From Prunus persica (Eukaryota > Streptophyta > Magnoliopsida > Rosales > Rosaceae), in the NCBI RefSeq assembly GCF_000346465.2, contig NC_034014.1, positions 13,327,782 to 13,391,781 on the forward strand: a stretch of 64,000 nt of DNA. Direction: 5' to 3'. The translations under genes were made by a program, and so were the position numbers. The notes beneath the pieces were generated by a model. The model ran no database searches. It saw only the letters and a program-made list of their open reading frames with translations, and was not told the origin of the DNA. This document shows, piece by piece, positions 22,592 to 35,541 of this stretch (position 1 is the stretch's first letter; each line of letters opens with the position of its first letter).

Positions 22592-22888
22592 TGTAAGGCC
22601 CGGCATGTTTAATCCAATTTTCTCCTTATAATTTATGTTCAATTATGATACATTTGTGAATAAGGCTAAGTATAATGGTTAACTTAAGTTTATTCTAAGT
22701 TTTTAAGCCCAAGATACTTTAATTTACGAAAATCCAAGAAGGTTAGTGTGAGCGGGCTGACCCTCCGATATGTTTTAAGAGGCCAGCTAGGGTTTTAGAG
22801 TTAGGATTTGGGCTAGCCCATTAGGTGATACATTTAAAAACAAACTTTAGGGTTTAGCTCGGTTGGTTATAGAGAAAAAAGTCCAAAA

Positions 22889-22938
<50 letters not shown>

Positions 22939-23083
22939 GGAAAAGGGAAAAAAGATTTTCTGGAGACAGATGATGGTTGGAGCTTAGAGAGGAGGGTTCG
23001 AGAAGGAAACAATCGTTTCTCCTTTTGAAATTTTGATATTAAGAAGCTAGACATCCCCATATTTCTATAAATATAAAGATCTT
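22592..23083. other. ~490-bp insert between direct repeats, with GA microsatellite
   Basis: Begins TGTAAGGCCCGGCATG, a start seen in some LTRs, contains TAGGGTTTAG-like leader sequence and a 45-bp GA run (22891-22935). It interrupts the repeat family above. It may be an LTR fragment, but I find no matching TG...CA end or target duplication. Confidence 0.35.
22891..22935. repeat. (GA)n microsatellite
   Basis: About 22 uninterrupted GA units. Confidence 0.95.
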
Positions 23084-24307
23084 CATAATAGTTGTTTATT
23101 TAGATGTCTACTACAAGATATCCAAACTTGTGAGCTTTTGGATCAGCATTCTTAGATTGTAAAAACCTGAACTATGTTCGAAGAAAGCATTGGTGACGAT
23201 CAATAAGTTTGAATCATGCCTGATATGACTTCCCATTGCTCAAATGAAGTTGTGTTCTTCATGAATATTGTTCTGCCATATGTGTTGGACAACATATCCA
23301 AATTTGGTAGCATTTGGATTAATGTGGCCTTCAAGGATTGTCACCCATCAAAGAATCTTCAAAGAAGAAGCTAAATGGTCTCCTAACCAACCTTCATCAA
23401 TGAAAAACATGAGCCGGCATGGAGGCTCGGGTTGATTCAAAAAATAACAATAAAATAAGTATGATAATAAAGGGAAAAATGTGTTGTTTGGAAGATATTT
23501 TGAATTACTTAGGGAGCCACACTAAAGCAATATGTTTGGTTTTCTTTCTTTTCAACAACCCACTTACCAAAATCAATGGCAAATGGGTACATTTCATTGG
23601 CAGCTGAACCAAACACCAAACTCACCTCCATTTCTCTATAAATAAAAGGAGAAGCCGTCAATAATAAATATTTTTCAACTCTCTCAACATACACAATGTC
23701 TCAATTTGAATATCTCAACCAAATTTCAACATTGAAACAATTGGCTTTCTTTTTGAAAGTTCCAGTTGACAACTCCTAAGGAATTTCTTTATTTTTATTG
23801 GTGTGCCTTTTTCTTTGCTTAGTATAATTTCCAAGTCTGAATAGAGAAATCTTCAAACTTTGTTTGTTGTTTACTTTTTTGCCCTTTGTTTCAAGCTGTC
23901 TTATGTTTGGTTTCTATCTTTTGCACTAGAATAATATTGAAGTCTTCTTCTTGGGCCAGTTCCCCACCCAATTCACAATCTTTTTAATTAAAGGCAATAT
24001 TGGTGCGCATTATATATTATACAATCCCAGTCTCTTGGAATTTTCACTGCCAAAAGTGGCACGCTAGTAAACACACTAATCTTATAAAGAGAAAGGAATA
24101 CAGGGAGAGATGGTTGCAAGGAAGATGAACAATTTTTTTTTTGAGGTTATAATAGTTGAAACTATATCATATGTTGGATTAACCAAATTCAAAAGTTGTT
24201 CACAATCTCATTTTTAGATTCTTTAGGTGAGCAAGACTAACAAGGGGGAGCTACTTTTCAACTTTTTGTAGGTCATCAGATATGCGCGCGGTTGTGCTAG
24301 TTACTTG

Positions 24308-27300
24308 TGTTAGAAATGTATCCTAAGGGCCAATACATTTGTTATAATCTCCTTAGAATACATTTCCTATATGATACATAAAGGGCAAACTTATTTTGTT
24401 ATCTTTTGCGTTGATTAAAAAAACAAAGTCCAAGGATTATCATATCTCAAAAGTTCCTAATTGTGGGCCTATCAAATGGGCATTGATAAACTATTAAGAT
24501 TAGCACATACTATGTATGCTCAATTACAAGAATGGTTTGTCTCAAACCATTTGAATAATGACACTAAAACAGGTATGTGGGTGCTCAATAGTGACTAAGT
24601 ACATTGAACGTGATCAACCGTAGTTCTCATATGGAGTTTTATCTATATGTCAAATGTGGGTCCTTATACTTGAGGTATCATGGTTGCCCTATGATGCGTT
24701 ATTGATCTTTGATAGCTCACAAAGACAAGTCGTAAAAGATTTACATTAATGTGTTATTCGGGTCTCTTAATTCATAATAGGGCATGTAAATGAACAATAA
24801 GGAATCTCTACCTTCAATAAAGAAGTAGAATGTTTCGAGATGAGATTTAACGAATTTTCGGCCGAAGTACTTGAGCATGATTTAGAAAGTGGTTCTTAAC
24901 CATGTTCTTTTGAATCATATGAGATTATAAATCATATTATGGGTTTGACGTAATCAATCCATACCCTTATAATTTGATTTGAAACATTGATAAGAGAAGG
25001 ACCGTATTGCATTGCAATTCCAACTGAATAGTTCTTCATCTATTATGGTTAGCTTGGGTAGCCTTGACATATTGCTAGATGTCACTCTTGGCTCGTGGAA
25101 ATCCTAGGATTGATAGTGATCAATCCATATAAAGGAAGAATTAAAAGGGATTTTAATTCTAGTTGATTAGAAAGAGTTCTAATGTTTTCTTACTGCCTTA
25201 CTAATTAGAATCTAATGGATTGCACACCTCAAATGGTTAACTTTGAGTAAATCAAATGAGAATGAGGAAATCAATTTGATTAATTTGCTACGTGTAAAAA
25301 AGTGTTTGGGCCACGGTAACAATTAACGGGAAGTCCAAATGATTAGATATCAAGCCCACATGCTTAAGATACTTAAATATTGTGATTTAAGGGGGGTGTA
25401 TTCAATTGGGATTTTAAAAGACTATTTTGGGATAAATAAATCTTTTCATATTGAATTAAGACTTTTCAATAATCTAAACAAATCTTGTGGTATTTCATTA
25501 AGACTATTAGGATTTTTTAAAGAGAGTGTCCAAATCTAGTGGTATTTAATCAAGACTTAAAACAAGTAACAAAAAGTCTTATGGTATTCAAAAACTTGCT
25601 AATTTCGAAGGATTTTTTTATATGCGGAATTGTGTGAGACTTTTTAGTGGGAGGTATAAATACCAAACCGTATCTCAAATCTCACCCTTACCCATCAGGC
25701 TTTTCACGTGAGATTTTTTTTTGTCTACTAAAGAAGATGAATAGACATGCATTGAGCTCTTCGTGAACAAGGTACTTCTTCTTTCAAATCATATTGTGTT
25801 CCTATTTTTTTTTCTCAGTTTGCAATATTGGTTTGCAATATCCTTCTCAATTATGGGAGTAGAAGAATTGATGTATAGCAATAAAAAACATCGTCTCTCT
25901 CTCAACAACAAAATAAAGGGGAGATCTTTGCTTCCAAGTTTTCAGAATGTCACACTTTGATATTCAAAATCATAGCCTATCCACAAATACAAGACCCATA
26001 TACAAACTTCCCATCAATCCAACAACATCAAACAATAGCAAACCTTTTTTTTTTTTTTGGGTTAAATTTCTTTTTGGGTTTTTCTAAAACAAAATCATAA
26101 GCCCAACAAATTATGGAAAAGTAGAAAGAAAAAAAAAAAGAAAAAGAGCTTTTTTTAATTTAAATTTTGTTGTGTTCAGTGAACTTGATTCTACTATCGC
26201 TTGTTGTGTCATGGTTATGTGCACCTTTTGGTGGATGCTATTTGGTTTTGCAGATTGCAAGTACTGGATGTGTATAGCTAAATAGTCCTTACATCATGGT
26301 AAATTCGTTGGCTCTACTTTTACCATTATACTTTTAAATGAATTCACAACCTATATATATCTCTAAACCCTAGAAACATATCAAATTCACGACCTATGAC
26401 TCGAATACCAATTGTAGGATTTAAAATATTTTTAAGAAGTTCATTTAAATATTAAACATGTTTTTCAATCAAATTAATCACAGCGGAAGTCTATGGTGGT
26501 CGTTTTATTCAAAAACAAAACTTCTTCCAAGTATCTTAAACCATGAACATTGATACGCATACTAAAAGAAAGCTCAAGAGAAAATGATATGATCTAATTA
26601 CCCTTGAAGCAAATATATGAACCAAATTGTGATCTATTTCAAGCTTTGTCCTCTCTTGATGATTTCCCCTTTGTTGATCTCCTCTTTGATTTTTGTTTCT
26701 TTATCTTTCTCCTCCTTGTGACTCACAAAAAAATATGGCCTTTAAGTCTCCACACCAATGGAATCTTGAGATGAGAAGGAATGATCTTGAGAATACAAGG
26801 ATGTTAGTGCAAGATTTCCAAGATTTGTTTCAATCTAAATCCTTTGATAAAAATAGAAGTGTTTCACTCTTGAAACTCTATTTTATCTCTCTTTGATCTC
26901 CCAAACCTATTTGGTTGATGTTGGATTGTGTTTGTGTGTTAATGAGCTTATCCTAAATGCTCACACACTCATCCATTTAAGGATTTTCATCCATACCTAT
27001 TTGGGCTTCCAATTTTGAGCTTTGTGATACTTAACTCATAATATTTAAGAGTCATAATATTTAAGCGCCTTGGGCTTGATACCCAACCATTTGGGTTTCC
27101 CGTTTATTGTTATCGAGGCCCAAATACGTTTTTATATGTAGTAAATCATCCAAATCAAATTAATCAAATTGATTTCCTCATTCTCATTTGTATTACTCAA
27201 AGTTAACCATTTAATGTTTGCGATCTATTAGGTTCTAATTAGCAAGACAATAGGAAAACATTAGAACTATTTCTAATTAACTAGAATTAAAACCCAGTAC

Positions 27301-30026
27301 TAATTCTTCCTTTATATGGATTGATCACACTCAATCCTAGGACTTCCACGAGTCAAAAGTGATATCTAGCAATATATCAGGGCTACCGAAGCTAATCATA
27401 ATATATGAAGAAGCTATTTGGTTGGAATTGCAATACAATACGGTCCTTCTCTTGTACAATATTTCAAATCATATTATTAGGGTACATATCGATTATGTTA
27501 AATCCCTAATATGAACCACTTTCTAAATCATGCTCATCAAGTACTTTGGTCGAAGATTCATTGATTCACATCTCGAAACATTCTCCTTCTTTATTGAAGG
27601 TTGAGATTTCATATTGTGCATTCACATGCCCCTATGATGAATTAAGAGACCCCAATAATAGATAAGGTAAATCTTTCACGACTTGCCTTTGTAAGCTATC
27701 AAAGATTAATAACGCATCACAGAGCAACAATGATGCCTCAGGTGTAAGGACTAATTTGCATTATTGCAACTATGAGTTATTGTTTGACATGTGGATAAAA
27801 CTCTATACGAGAACTTCTATTGATCCCACTTAGTGTACTCAGTCACGATTGATCACCCACATACTTGTATTAGTGTCACTACACAAATGGTTTAAAACCA
27901 ACCATCCTCGTAATTGAGCATACATAGTATGTGCTAATCTTGACAGTTTATCAATGCCTATTTGATATACCTACGATTAGGAACTTTTGGATTAGTTCAT
28001 CTCATATTTTATAATATCCAGACTTTACTTGACAGGACTCGCCCAAATTTCTCGGAATCCGTGACGGATCCTATGGTTTTTCCTACATCCAACCGATGTC
28101 GAGCCCATTTTACTAATGTCAAACATCCTCTTCCCTAAAACAAAGGAAAATAGGGCCAAGACTTCTATCAAAATTTCAGTAGAGTCTCCCTTGAAAAACG
28201 GACTTTACCAAAAATTTTAACCTATCAAAAACACAGTTTAAAGTCACTAAACTTCAGCAAGCATAAAGTATGTTACACACAACAAACAAACAGGCCTCCA
28301 GCCTCATAACCAAACATTTTCTGAAGCGTTCTTGCTTTTGAACTCCTTTGCAAAACCTTACACCCTTAAAAAATATCGCAACTGCAATCAGAAAAGACAT
28401 TTCTTCTTCCAAAATTCAAATCCACACTTAGAACAATATAAGCACAGCTCAAACAGTTTATTTTACAATATTCTAATCTCAAAATTAAAGTACTATAAAC
28501 ATACGTTTCAAGTGTTCAAAGAGTAATGCACACTAAATCAAATGTCCAACCGCGCATTCTAATCTCAAAACCAAAGCTCGTTATACGGCCTCAACCGTGC
28601 ATTAAAAATCAAATCGTAGTTCCTGGGACTTAACGTGGACCCTGCTACCCTCGAAAAGTCCTAAGGCTACTCTAGTACTTTCCAAAGGACGAGACGGTCT
28701 CAAAAGACCTGTGGTCAACGGTTTGGTCAAACTTTCTATTTTTGGTCAACAAGGCCTACGAGGCCCACTACCTCCGATTTCAAATCCAAAAGTTCCTAGA
28801 GGTCCAACAAGGTTTACTGAACATGTTCTTAAAGTTAGGTCTTAATCGAGGGGTCAGATTGCTCTCAATTGTACGATCGGACGGTCACCGATGTACCTAA
28901 CCCTAGAATCATTGATTCAGAGTATCCGAGATTCCAATTCTCAATCCGTGAGTTCCTACATAATCTTAGGGGTACGGAGAACAACATACTTGGAATTGGA
29001 GCCGATCAAATGGTTCGAATATATCGAACCCAGATATTGTCTAATAGGCTTAAATTCGTCCGACTATCATATGATATTCAAATTCGAATTCGAGCATATC
29101 GTCGTGCTCGGGACAATATGGGGATCAAATCAGAACACAACGGGCCACCGCACCATGGCCCACGCACCGGCAGCGAGTGGGTGGCTTGAGAAAATTTCAG
29201 CGACGGAAAATTCTCTAAACACCCTACAATACCTATACCAATATGTTCAGACTAACAAGGGGAGTATTTTTGTTCTTGGACCATGGCCAAAAATTAGCCA
29301 AAACTATCCAGAACGAAGCCGAAACTGTTGGCCAAAAATGGGTATATTGGACGATTTGTAAAACCTCAAAATTGATCTACAATACCTACATAAACGAATA
29401 GATCACGAAGAGTAGATGAAGTTTTATACCTCACTCGACGAAAATGGCGGCTGGAGTTACTAGAAACGGTGTCAGAAACTTCGAAATCGCACAAACTTCC
29501 AGTCGTTTCAGTTTAATTTCCTTGATTTTTGAGCTAGGAAAATAGTTGGGTTAGATAGAGGACATCGATATGAAAATTTTGCAACCAATTTCACCTAAAA
29601 TGGACATCGGACGGCAAGAAATCGCCACCTAAAGTTGAGTATCATGCGGAGGGGAGAGAGAGAGAAAAGGAGAGAGAGCTGATCTGTTTTTAAAATCCAA
29701 CTTTGAAAAATTTACAGTTGTGCCAATGCGACCACAACTTCTTCGTTAAAACTTCGATTTGGGCCCACTACGTGTCTACGAATTCGGGAGAGCGAGCTCT
29801 ACGAAACAATGCCAATCATTTCCCCAAAATCCTTCTGGATTAAAAAGTGACCGAAGTACCCCTACTCCCAAGGACAAAATTATAATTTCACAAAAGAATT
29901 AAATTGGATTAAGTTGATTAAATCGGGTTATGGATGTTACATTATTTCTCTAATCGTGCAAAAGATGACAAAATAAGTGTCCTTTGTTATATCAAATGCA
30001 TTAGCTCTTAGGATACATTTCCAACA
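24308..30026. mobile_element. Inverted pair of related LTRs (Copia-like)
   Basis: The plus strand at 24308 starts TGTTAGAAATGTATCCTAAG; the minus strand at 30026 starts TGTTGGAAATGTATCCTAAG. The two arms stay recognisably alike for about 1 kb (24308-25385 against 28029-27040 plus 30026-29942), including ACCGTATTGCATTGCAATTC-type and GATCAATCCATATAAAGGAA blocks. Arm 2 ends at 26413 in CCTACA followed on the minus strand by TTGGTATTCGAGTC, which looks like an LTR end and an initiator-tRNA-Met-type primer site. The flanks are ACTTG (24303-24307) and GCTTG (30027-30031), a near-match of target-duplication size. No coding sequence remains. Confidence 0.7.
28030..29941 (-). mobile_element. Solo LTR nested in the second LTR arm
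   Basis: On the minus strand it starts TGTAACATCC (29941) and ends CCTGTCA (28030), i.e. TG...CA. It splits the arm exactly: arm sequence stops at 28029 and resumes at 29942. Flanking 5-mers TTACT and TTATT agree at 4 of 5. About 1.9 kb long; open frames at 28869-29361 show no family similarity. Confidence 0.65.
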
Positions 30027-31290
30027 GCTTGATATTGACATGCCTCCTGGTCATTTTGTTGTTGATGTAATATCTCTATATTTGTTGTTAATTATGGATG
30101 TGCAATTATGAAACTTTTTAATGCAGTAGCTATATTTTAGTTGAGTTTTTATCAAAAATAGCTAAAAATTTGCCCATACTTTCATAAATATCAATTTTCA
30201 TAAAAAATTTCAGATATAGCCAGTAGTCTAAAATTACCATTAATCTCAGTTAGACCGTAGAAGTCGAATTTTGAAAATGTAAAATCCTGAAATTACGAGG
30301 GCCACACATGAGAATATGATGAGAGCTAAAGTCAAAGCAAAAATTTGCTCTCACTTTCTTGTTTGTGGTAATTGGACTCCCGGGGATGGGTATTAGATTA
30401 GTGTTGCTTTGAGTGTTGTTTATGGTGCTACGTGTCATGATGCCGACCTTGAAGACAACTATGGTGGATTCCTTGAGATCCCTTCTGACATGTCTGGGTA
30501 GTAAGTTTTCTTTTGCACATATATAACTCCCACCGTCAAAAACAGCAACCCCGCAATTGCACTCTTCCAAACAAGACCTTCATATCCACAAAAATCAGCC
30601 CAAAACCTGCTTGACCAAACATAAGCAATTTCTATGTAAGAAAAATTTATTTTTATTTTCTATAAATAACAAAGTGAATCAAAGCCACCACCCTAGCTTT
30701 AGATGTAAATGTATCCATACCCAATTAGTCCGAGGAGGAAAACTTTCAAAAGCAGAGAGAGGTTGAATGAAGGAAGCCCTGTTTTGTATCATACTCGAAA
30801 AGAAGATTTGAATTAATTACAACATGTTATTTGTTGCATAATATACTTGACAAGTCTGTTAAGAGATGATTGCCTGCGAAGTTTTAATATTTTTTTTTAC
30901 TTTTAGGTTTATGTGAGTTTTAATTTTGAGAGTATTGTGTCTTTTTAAGTGGAGTTTTTGTATGAGAGCGAGGGATCAAACGGACAAGGGAGGCTAAACC
31001 AATTCTGCAAGCTATTTGATTAGAAAAAAGCAACAAAGTAAAAAAAAATAGTTACAATTATGTAATGGATCAACAAGCTTAATGCACGTACAAAAACAAT
31101 TTACTCAAAACCACAGACAGAAGAACTGTCATATATAACAACATCAGAATGAACCAATTGAACCAAACATTACAACACTCCGTTAATAGCACATCAAAGG
31201 AAGAGCTGCATACACTGGTTGATACAAACGGGAGCAACATTCTCTTATCGCTGAAGGCACAAAATACACTTTGAAAGATGACATAAATCT
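30027..31290. other. Intergenic, no supported gene
   Basis: One minus-strand frame (30570-30250, 106 codons, beginning MEECNCGVAVFDGGSYICAK) is composition-plausible and faintly recalls LEA-2/NHL-type proteins, but it has no clear motif and no neighbours in frame. 31190-31290 is probably the 3' UTR of the membrane protein gene. Confidence 0.3.
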
Positions 31291-34200
31291 TCAGAGGGCA
31301 ATGATTTTCCTATGCAAATGCTCCCCAGTGGTACCTCCCTCTCCATCATGATCATGAAAAACAAGTGTCAACATTCCTACCAAACAAAGCACCGACCCAA
31401 CAAGAAGTTTGTCGTACCGCTCCACCCAGTGAAACTTGAGCTGACTGGCACCATAGAATGACAGTGCAACCAGTGAAGTCATCACGGTTATGGTGCTGTA
31501 ATTCAATACCATGAAGCAAGGACCTTTATGTTAGCGGAAGGAGTTTCCAAATCATTATAAATTAGACCACATACAGGCAATTAATCAGAACATCATTTCA
31601 GTAATTCAATGATTTCAATGCCCAATTAAATTAAATGCTAGGCTGACCAGAAAACCGTTAACCTAGCAGCAACCAAGTAATAGAAAGTCAATTCATTGCA
31701 AAGAGAATGCAGAAAACATTGATCACTTGTTCATTCATTGTTCGTATTCCCTAAAATTATGGTGGAGGATGTTGGGTGCTCTCGGAGTGGAGTGGGTGAT
31801 TCCTAAAGGGTGTTTTGAGCTCCTTAGTATCAATCTGAGGATTTCAGGGAAGGGGAAGAGAGCTGGAATCCTTCGTGATTGTCTAGTTCATGCTATTTTC
31901 TGGAATATCTGGATGGAGCGAAATCAAAGAATTTTTCAGGGTCATATAGGAGTTAGGGTTGAGGAATTATGGGACAGAATTAAATTTTGGGCATCCCTTT
32001 GGGCTTCGGTTTCGGGGCAGTTCAAGGACTATCACTACTCTACCATCATGAGAGACATGATGGCAGTCTTAAGATGATTATACTGAAGTTTTTGTGTTTT
32101 TCGTGTTTTTTATACAGTTTGTTTTTCAATCTTAGTAGGTCAGACTCTTTTTTTGGTCTTCTTGTTTGATCAAGGATTTTTCCTCTTGATTATCAATACA
32201 ATGTTTCTATTCAAAAAAAAAAAAAAATAGAAAGTCAATTCTGGATGTTCAGAAATCTAAACTGTCTGGTAAACCACAAAAGCCACTTAGGCAAACACTA
32301 CACAAGGTCTGCTCAACACAAAGATTTCTGAGACAAACTGAGAAAATGAAATATCCAAAGAAAAAAAGGAAGTTTGGAAGGAATTATATCAGGGTCGTGC
32401 TGCTGATGGCTGAAAAATGTTTAAGTTCACATTGGAAAAGCTCCAGGGGGTCAATAAAGATTTCCAAATCAAGGTTGATAGAAACATCAGTGCATATTGA
32501 CTGAAATGTTCCCAAATACAAATGAAAACATAACTGAATAATATTGATTGAAGCCATTATTTATTTGAGAAGAAGGGGAATGTGCACATTTAACTTTGCG
32601 TTGGTTATCTATTCTTCCCTCAGTGAAACGTGGGTGCAAAAAGCCACTTCTCTTCAAAACTTTTTGTGCCAATTTACTAACCAAAAAAATTACTAATTAA
32701 GTTCTCGCACTTGCTCATGAAAGTTCCGGCACCCAAGTCATAATTAGGTAATCAAGAGACAAACAAGAAATACAAAACTTGATCCTAAAATATTGATACC
32801 TGAATAGCAGCACTATGATAGCAAGCACCATCATGGAAGATGAATTCCCAACAGCAAGAAATACCGGAAGTGTGGTTGCACAAGGAGACAATGCAGGAAC
32901 GAGTACAAGTCCTGCAACAGCCATCTTTTCCATGGGTTGGTTGTGTGAATGACTGTGACCGCCTTTTCCAGTTAAGAACAACAAAATGTAACCGCCACCA
33001 AGAACTACGAGCAGAAGTGAAGCAAGTTTATGTACTGTTTCCTCGCCGGCTATGGTATTTGCCATGGTGACTGCTGTTATACCGAGTATTGAAGTGGATA
33101 TTACATGCAAGACTGCTCCAAATGCAGCTGCACAAGAAAATACCAGAGTGAACATGAGTCCTGAAAGCACTGTCACAATAACATTTAAACACTGAATTTT
33201 TATGCATTTTTTTCAGAATCTATAATCTTGTATCAGTGAACTCAGAACAAAAGAAAAGAAAACCTTTTACAGAGATATAGCTTGGCTTAAATATATGGGG
33301 CATCTTCCAGATCAAGGATTCATGCATTCCCATTTACTCTAAAACACAGTCAGGTAACCCAAAATCAACCAACCAGCTTCACTATAGTGTTAGAATTTTT
33401 TGTTTAGAAAAAAATAAGTTAATATGTTTCGGGACAGAAAAGGAAAGCACTGGTCAAGTCTAGATCTGCTGAAGTATTAATGAAAAGGACACCACAAAGT
33501 GTCCTCAGGAAAGAAAATTTGATTGTAATCCTTCCTAGGTGGCCCTTACAAGGTGTTCTTGACAACCAAAGCCTTTTTCTTGAAAAGAAACCAAAGCCTT
33601 CAGCATTGCACTAAAGAATGGTACTGCGATTTAATAATAGATTCATCAAACCGCACCTTTAGAAAAGTAAAGGCACCTGAGTCAACTTTTAAGCCATGTC
33701 TACAGGAATTGTTTAGCTCAAATAGGTAAAGTTTTTAAGTCAATAAATATTAGTCAAACTCAACAGAAACTTTTCTACATGTTTTCAAGGGTCATGAAGT
33801 GTATTGAGGCAGGCATATAACCAATGCACTACAACGAACAAAGTGTAACAGCTTGTACTATAGTATGGAATTTTTATTGTTTCTTCAAGATCTTTCATAG
33901 TACAAGAGTTTTTCAGCATACATCCTCATTTAGATACCCAAATACTTTGCAAAAGAACTAAGTTCTTTTTAATGTGGACTGGGAGGCTGCGATATCTCAA
34001 GGCAATTATGAAATTTTAATTGGTCAGTGTTGTTATCTATAGACTAATAATTGTACTGCCAGTTTGGTAAGAGGGGTCTTTCTTGTACCTTCATGGTTGG
34101 ATTGCTTGTTATCTTGCAATATTGCTATTCCGTTGACATCAATAAATATATATGTGTGTGTGTGCGTGTGTGTTTCTTATTATAAAAAATAATAAAAAAT

Positions 34201-34318
34201 AAATAAAATGTTCTTGGCAATCCTTATTTTGATTTCTTTGATGGGATAGACAATGCTAAATTTTAAGCACATCCATCTCCTAAAACTAACTTTTGAAAAA
34301 CAATAAATTTAAATAAGC

Positions 34319-34363
<45 letters not shown>

Positions 34364-34571
34364 TTAAAACATGTAAATGTGTCCTGCAATTTGTTATGTA
34401 AAGGAATTACGGCTTATGAATAGTTAAGAAAATTGTTGTTGGGAGTTAGCATGATTGGAAAAGAGTACAGGTTCTAAAGTGCATGCGCTAAAATGACTCA
34501 GTTTTTTTGGATGCAATAATGCTTGGAATCAAACAAAAAAAATGTTGTAAAATAGTAATGGTGATACAGAA

Positions 34572-34610
<39 letters not shown>

Positions 34611-35541
34611 GACAGAGACAGAGAGGAGGGGAGGGAGGAAGAAGAAGAAGGATGAAAACTAAAGTCCCTTGGGGATCTCACGTAGGGTTTAAAGTGTACG
34701 AGTCAGACAGATGGCATCACCCAGTCTAATATGAAAAATTCTCCAACTTTGTAAACTATACACTCCCAAAATTCTTACTATGAGAACCAAAGACCACATA
34801 TAACACCTTTTTTCCCACTAGACAAGGCAAGGCAGCTGCAAACTTACTTAGGAAACCTTGTAATGAGGGTAATTTGGAAAGTAAAATGGACTAGAGAATG
34901 TCCCAAGCAACGCCAAATTGAATTTTGATTTTGGACCATTCGTCCAGATTGCCTGGTATCTATCTAATCTAAGCAGATTAAGCTTGCTTAGCTCTCTCTA
35001 ATGCAATGCCAAATTATCCTACAGTTGAATTGTGCAGCATCAAAGAGAACTGGGTTATGACTGGAAAGCAACAAATTTAAACAAGGGTTCCCTAAAGGTC
35101 CTTTACAGCTTTTACCTAAACTTGAAAAATCATCTATCTAATCCGCTAATTTTCCTCCAACTCTTAAACTCAAAAAAGTGAAATGCTTAAAACTTAAAAG
35201 CAGAGAAAAAAAAATCATGGCAGATCCAGAATTCTTCTAAACTAGTTTACACCATTAACATCACAGGAAAGCACATTTTCACTTTCAATTTCACCTTCAC
35301 CTTCACCTTCACCTTCATGAGCAATGACTATGACTCTGTGAGTGACCAAACAACCCTAGAAAATGAAAAATGGAGGATCAAGAGGAAACATACTGACGAA
35401 GAGTGTGCGGGAGAGAGTCCATTTCTGGGCTCGGCCTACGATGGAGAAGGGGAGCCAATGCGTGGGTATGAAGGAATGCAGAAGCGACACCGTTGCGATT
35501 CCTCCGATGGTTGACAGATCTTCAGCGCTGAAATTGTTCAT
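31291..35541 (-). CDS. UreH/DsbD-like multi-pass membrane protein
   Basis: Three exons on the minus strand: 35541-35394, 33127-32800, 31495-31291; GT-AG junctions in phase; 681 nt, 226 residues. The ATG at 35541 (MNNFSAEDLSTIGGIATV) is chosen because the upstream in-frame codons lack an ATG. Sequence shows HSFIPTHWLPFSIVGRAQKW, then hydrophobic spans around AFGAVLHVISTSILGITAV, ASLLLVVLGGGYILLFL, a His-rich loop GHSHSHNQP, VPALSPCATTLPVFLAVG, and two more spans. About six membrane helices. HxxxPTHW and the PALSPC motif fit the UreH-like/DsbD_2 transporter superfamily (metal or small-molecule transport); the substrate in plants is not known to me. Intron 1 is 2.3 kb with two microsatellites; intron 2 carries a LINE. 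Confidence 0.8.
31695..32227 (+). mobile_element. 5'-truncated LINE with intact target duplication
   Basis: It encodes the last ~120 residues of a plant LINE ORF2: the zinc-knuckle-like reverse-transcriptase tail ENIDHLFIHCSYSLKLWWRM, then AIFWNIWMERNQRIFQG, stop at 32077. A short 3' region and a poly(A) of about 15 A end it. The duplication TAGAAAGTCAATTC (31681-31694) is repeated exactly at 32228-32241, with two more A's at 31679-31680 shared with the tail. It lies antisense to the host transcript in intron 2 of the UreH-like gene. Perfect flanks and an open frame mean a young insertion. Confidence 0.9.
34140..34190. repeat. (TG)n-rich tract in intron 1
   Basis: ATATATGTGTGTGTGTGCGTGTGTG, followed by an AATAAAAAATAAAT tract. 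Confidence 0.7.
34323..34361. repeat. (GA)n microsatellite in intron 1
   Basis: About 19 GA units. Confidence 0.95.
34575..34609. repeat. (GACA)n microsatellite in intron 1
   Basis: About eight tetranucleotide units. Confidence 0.9.

Larger units (their letters stand above)
22196..23290. repeat. Three related direct repeats, two ~200 bp copies around an insert
   Basis: Phrases TTCATTT(A/G)(A/T)ATGTCTACTACA, GATATCCAAA, GAGCTTTTGGATCAGCA, CCTGAACTATGTTCGAAGAA and AATGAAGTTGTGTTCTTCAT recur. The copies at about 22395-22592 and 23084-23275 are close matches; a partial, more diverged copy is at 22196-22290. Confidence 0.7.
21254..24307. other. Intergenic region with diverged repeats
   Basis: Upstream of NSE1 (promoter expected in 21254-21600). 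From about 22 kb it is made of related repeat units and an inserted block; no gene is supported. Confidence 0.6.

Noticed and set aside
25385..25560. Possible MITE starting GGGTGTATTCAATTGGGATT inside LTR arm 1
   Set aside because: A matching inverted end and target duplication were not found, so only the divergence of the two arms is recorded.
28869..29361. Two overlapping frames of 106 and 156 codons
   Set aside because: They lie inside the proposed solo LTR, overlap each other in different frames and have no recognisable domain.
30250..30570. 106-codon minus-strand frame faintly like LEA-2/NHL proteins
   Set aside because: No clear motif, no transmembrane start and no supporting exons; noted within the intergenic entry only.
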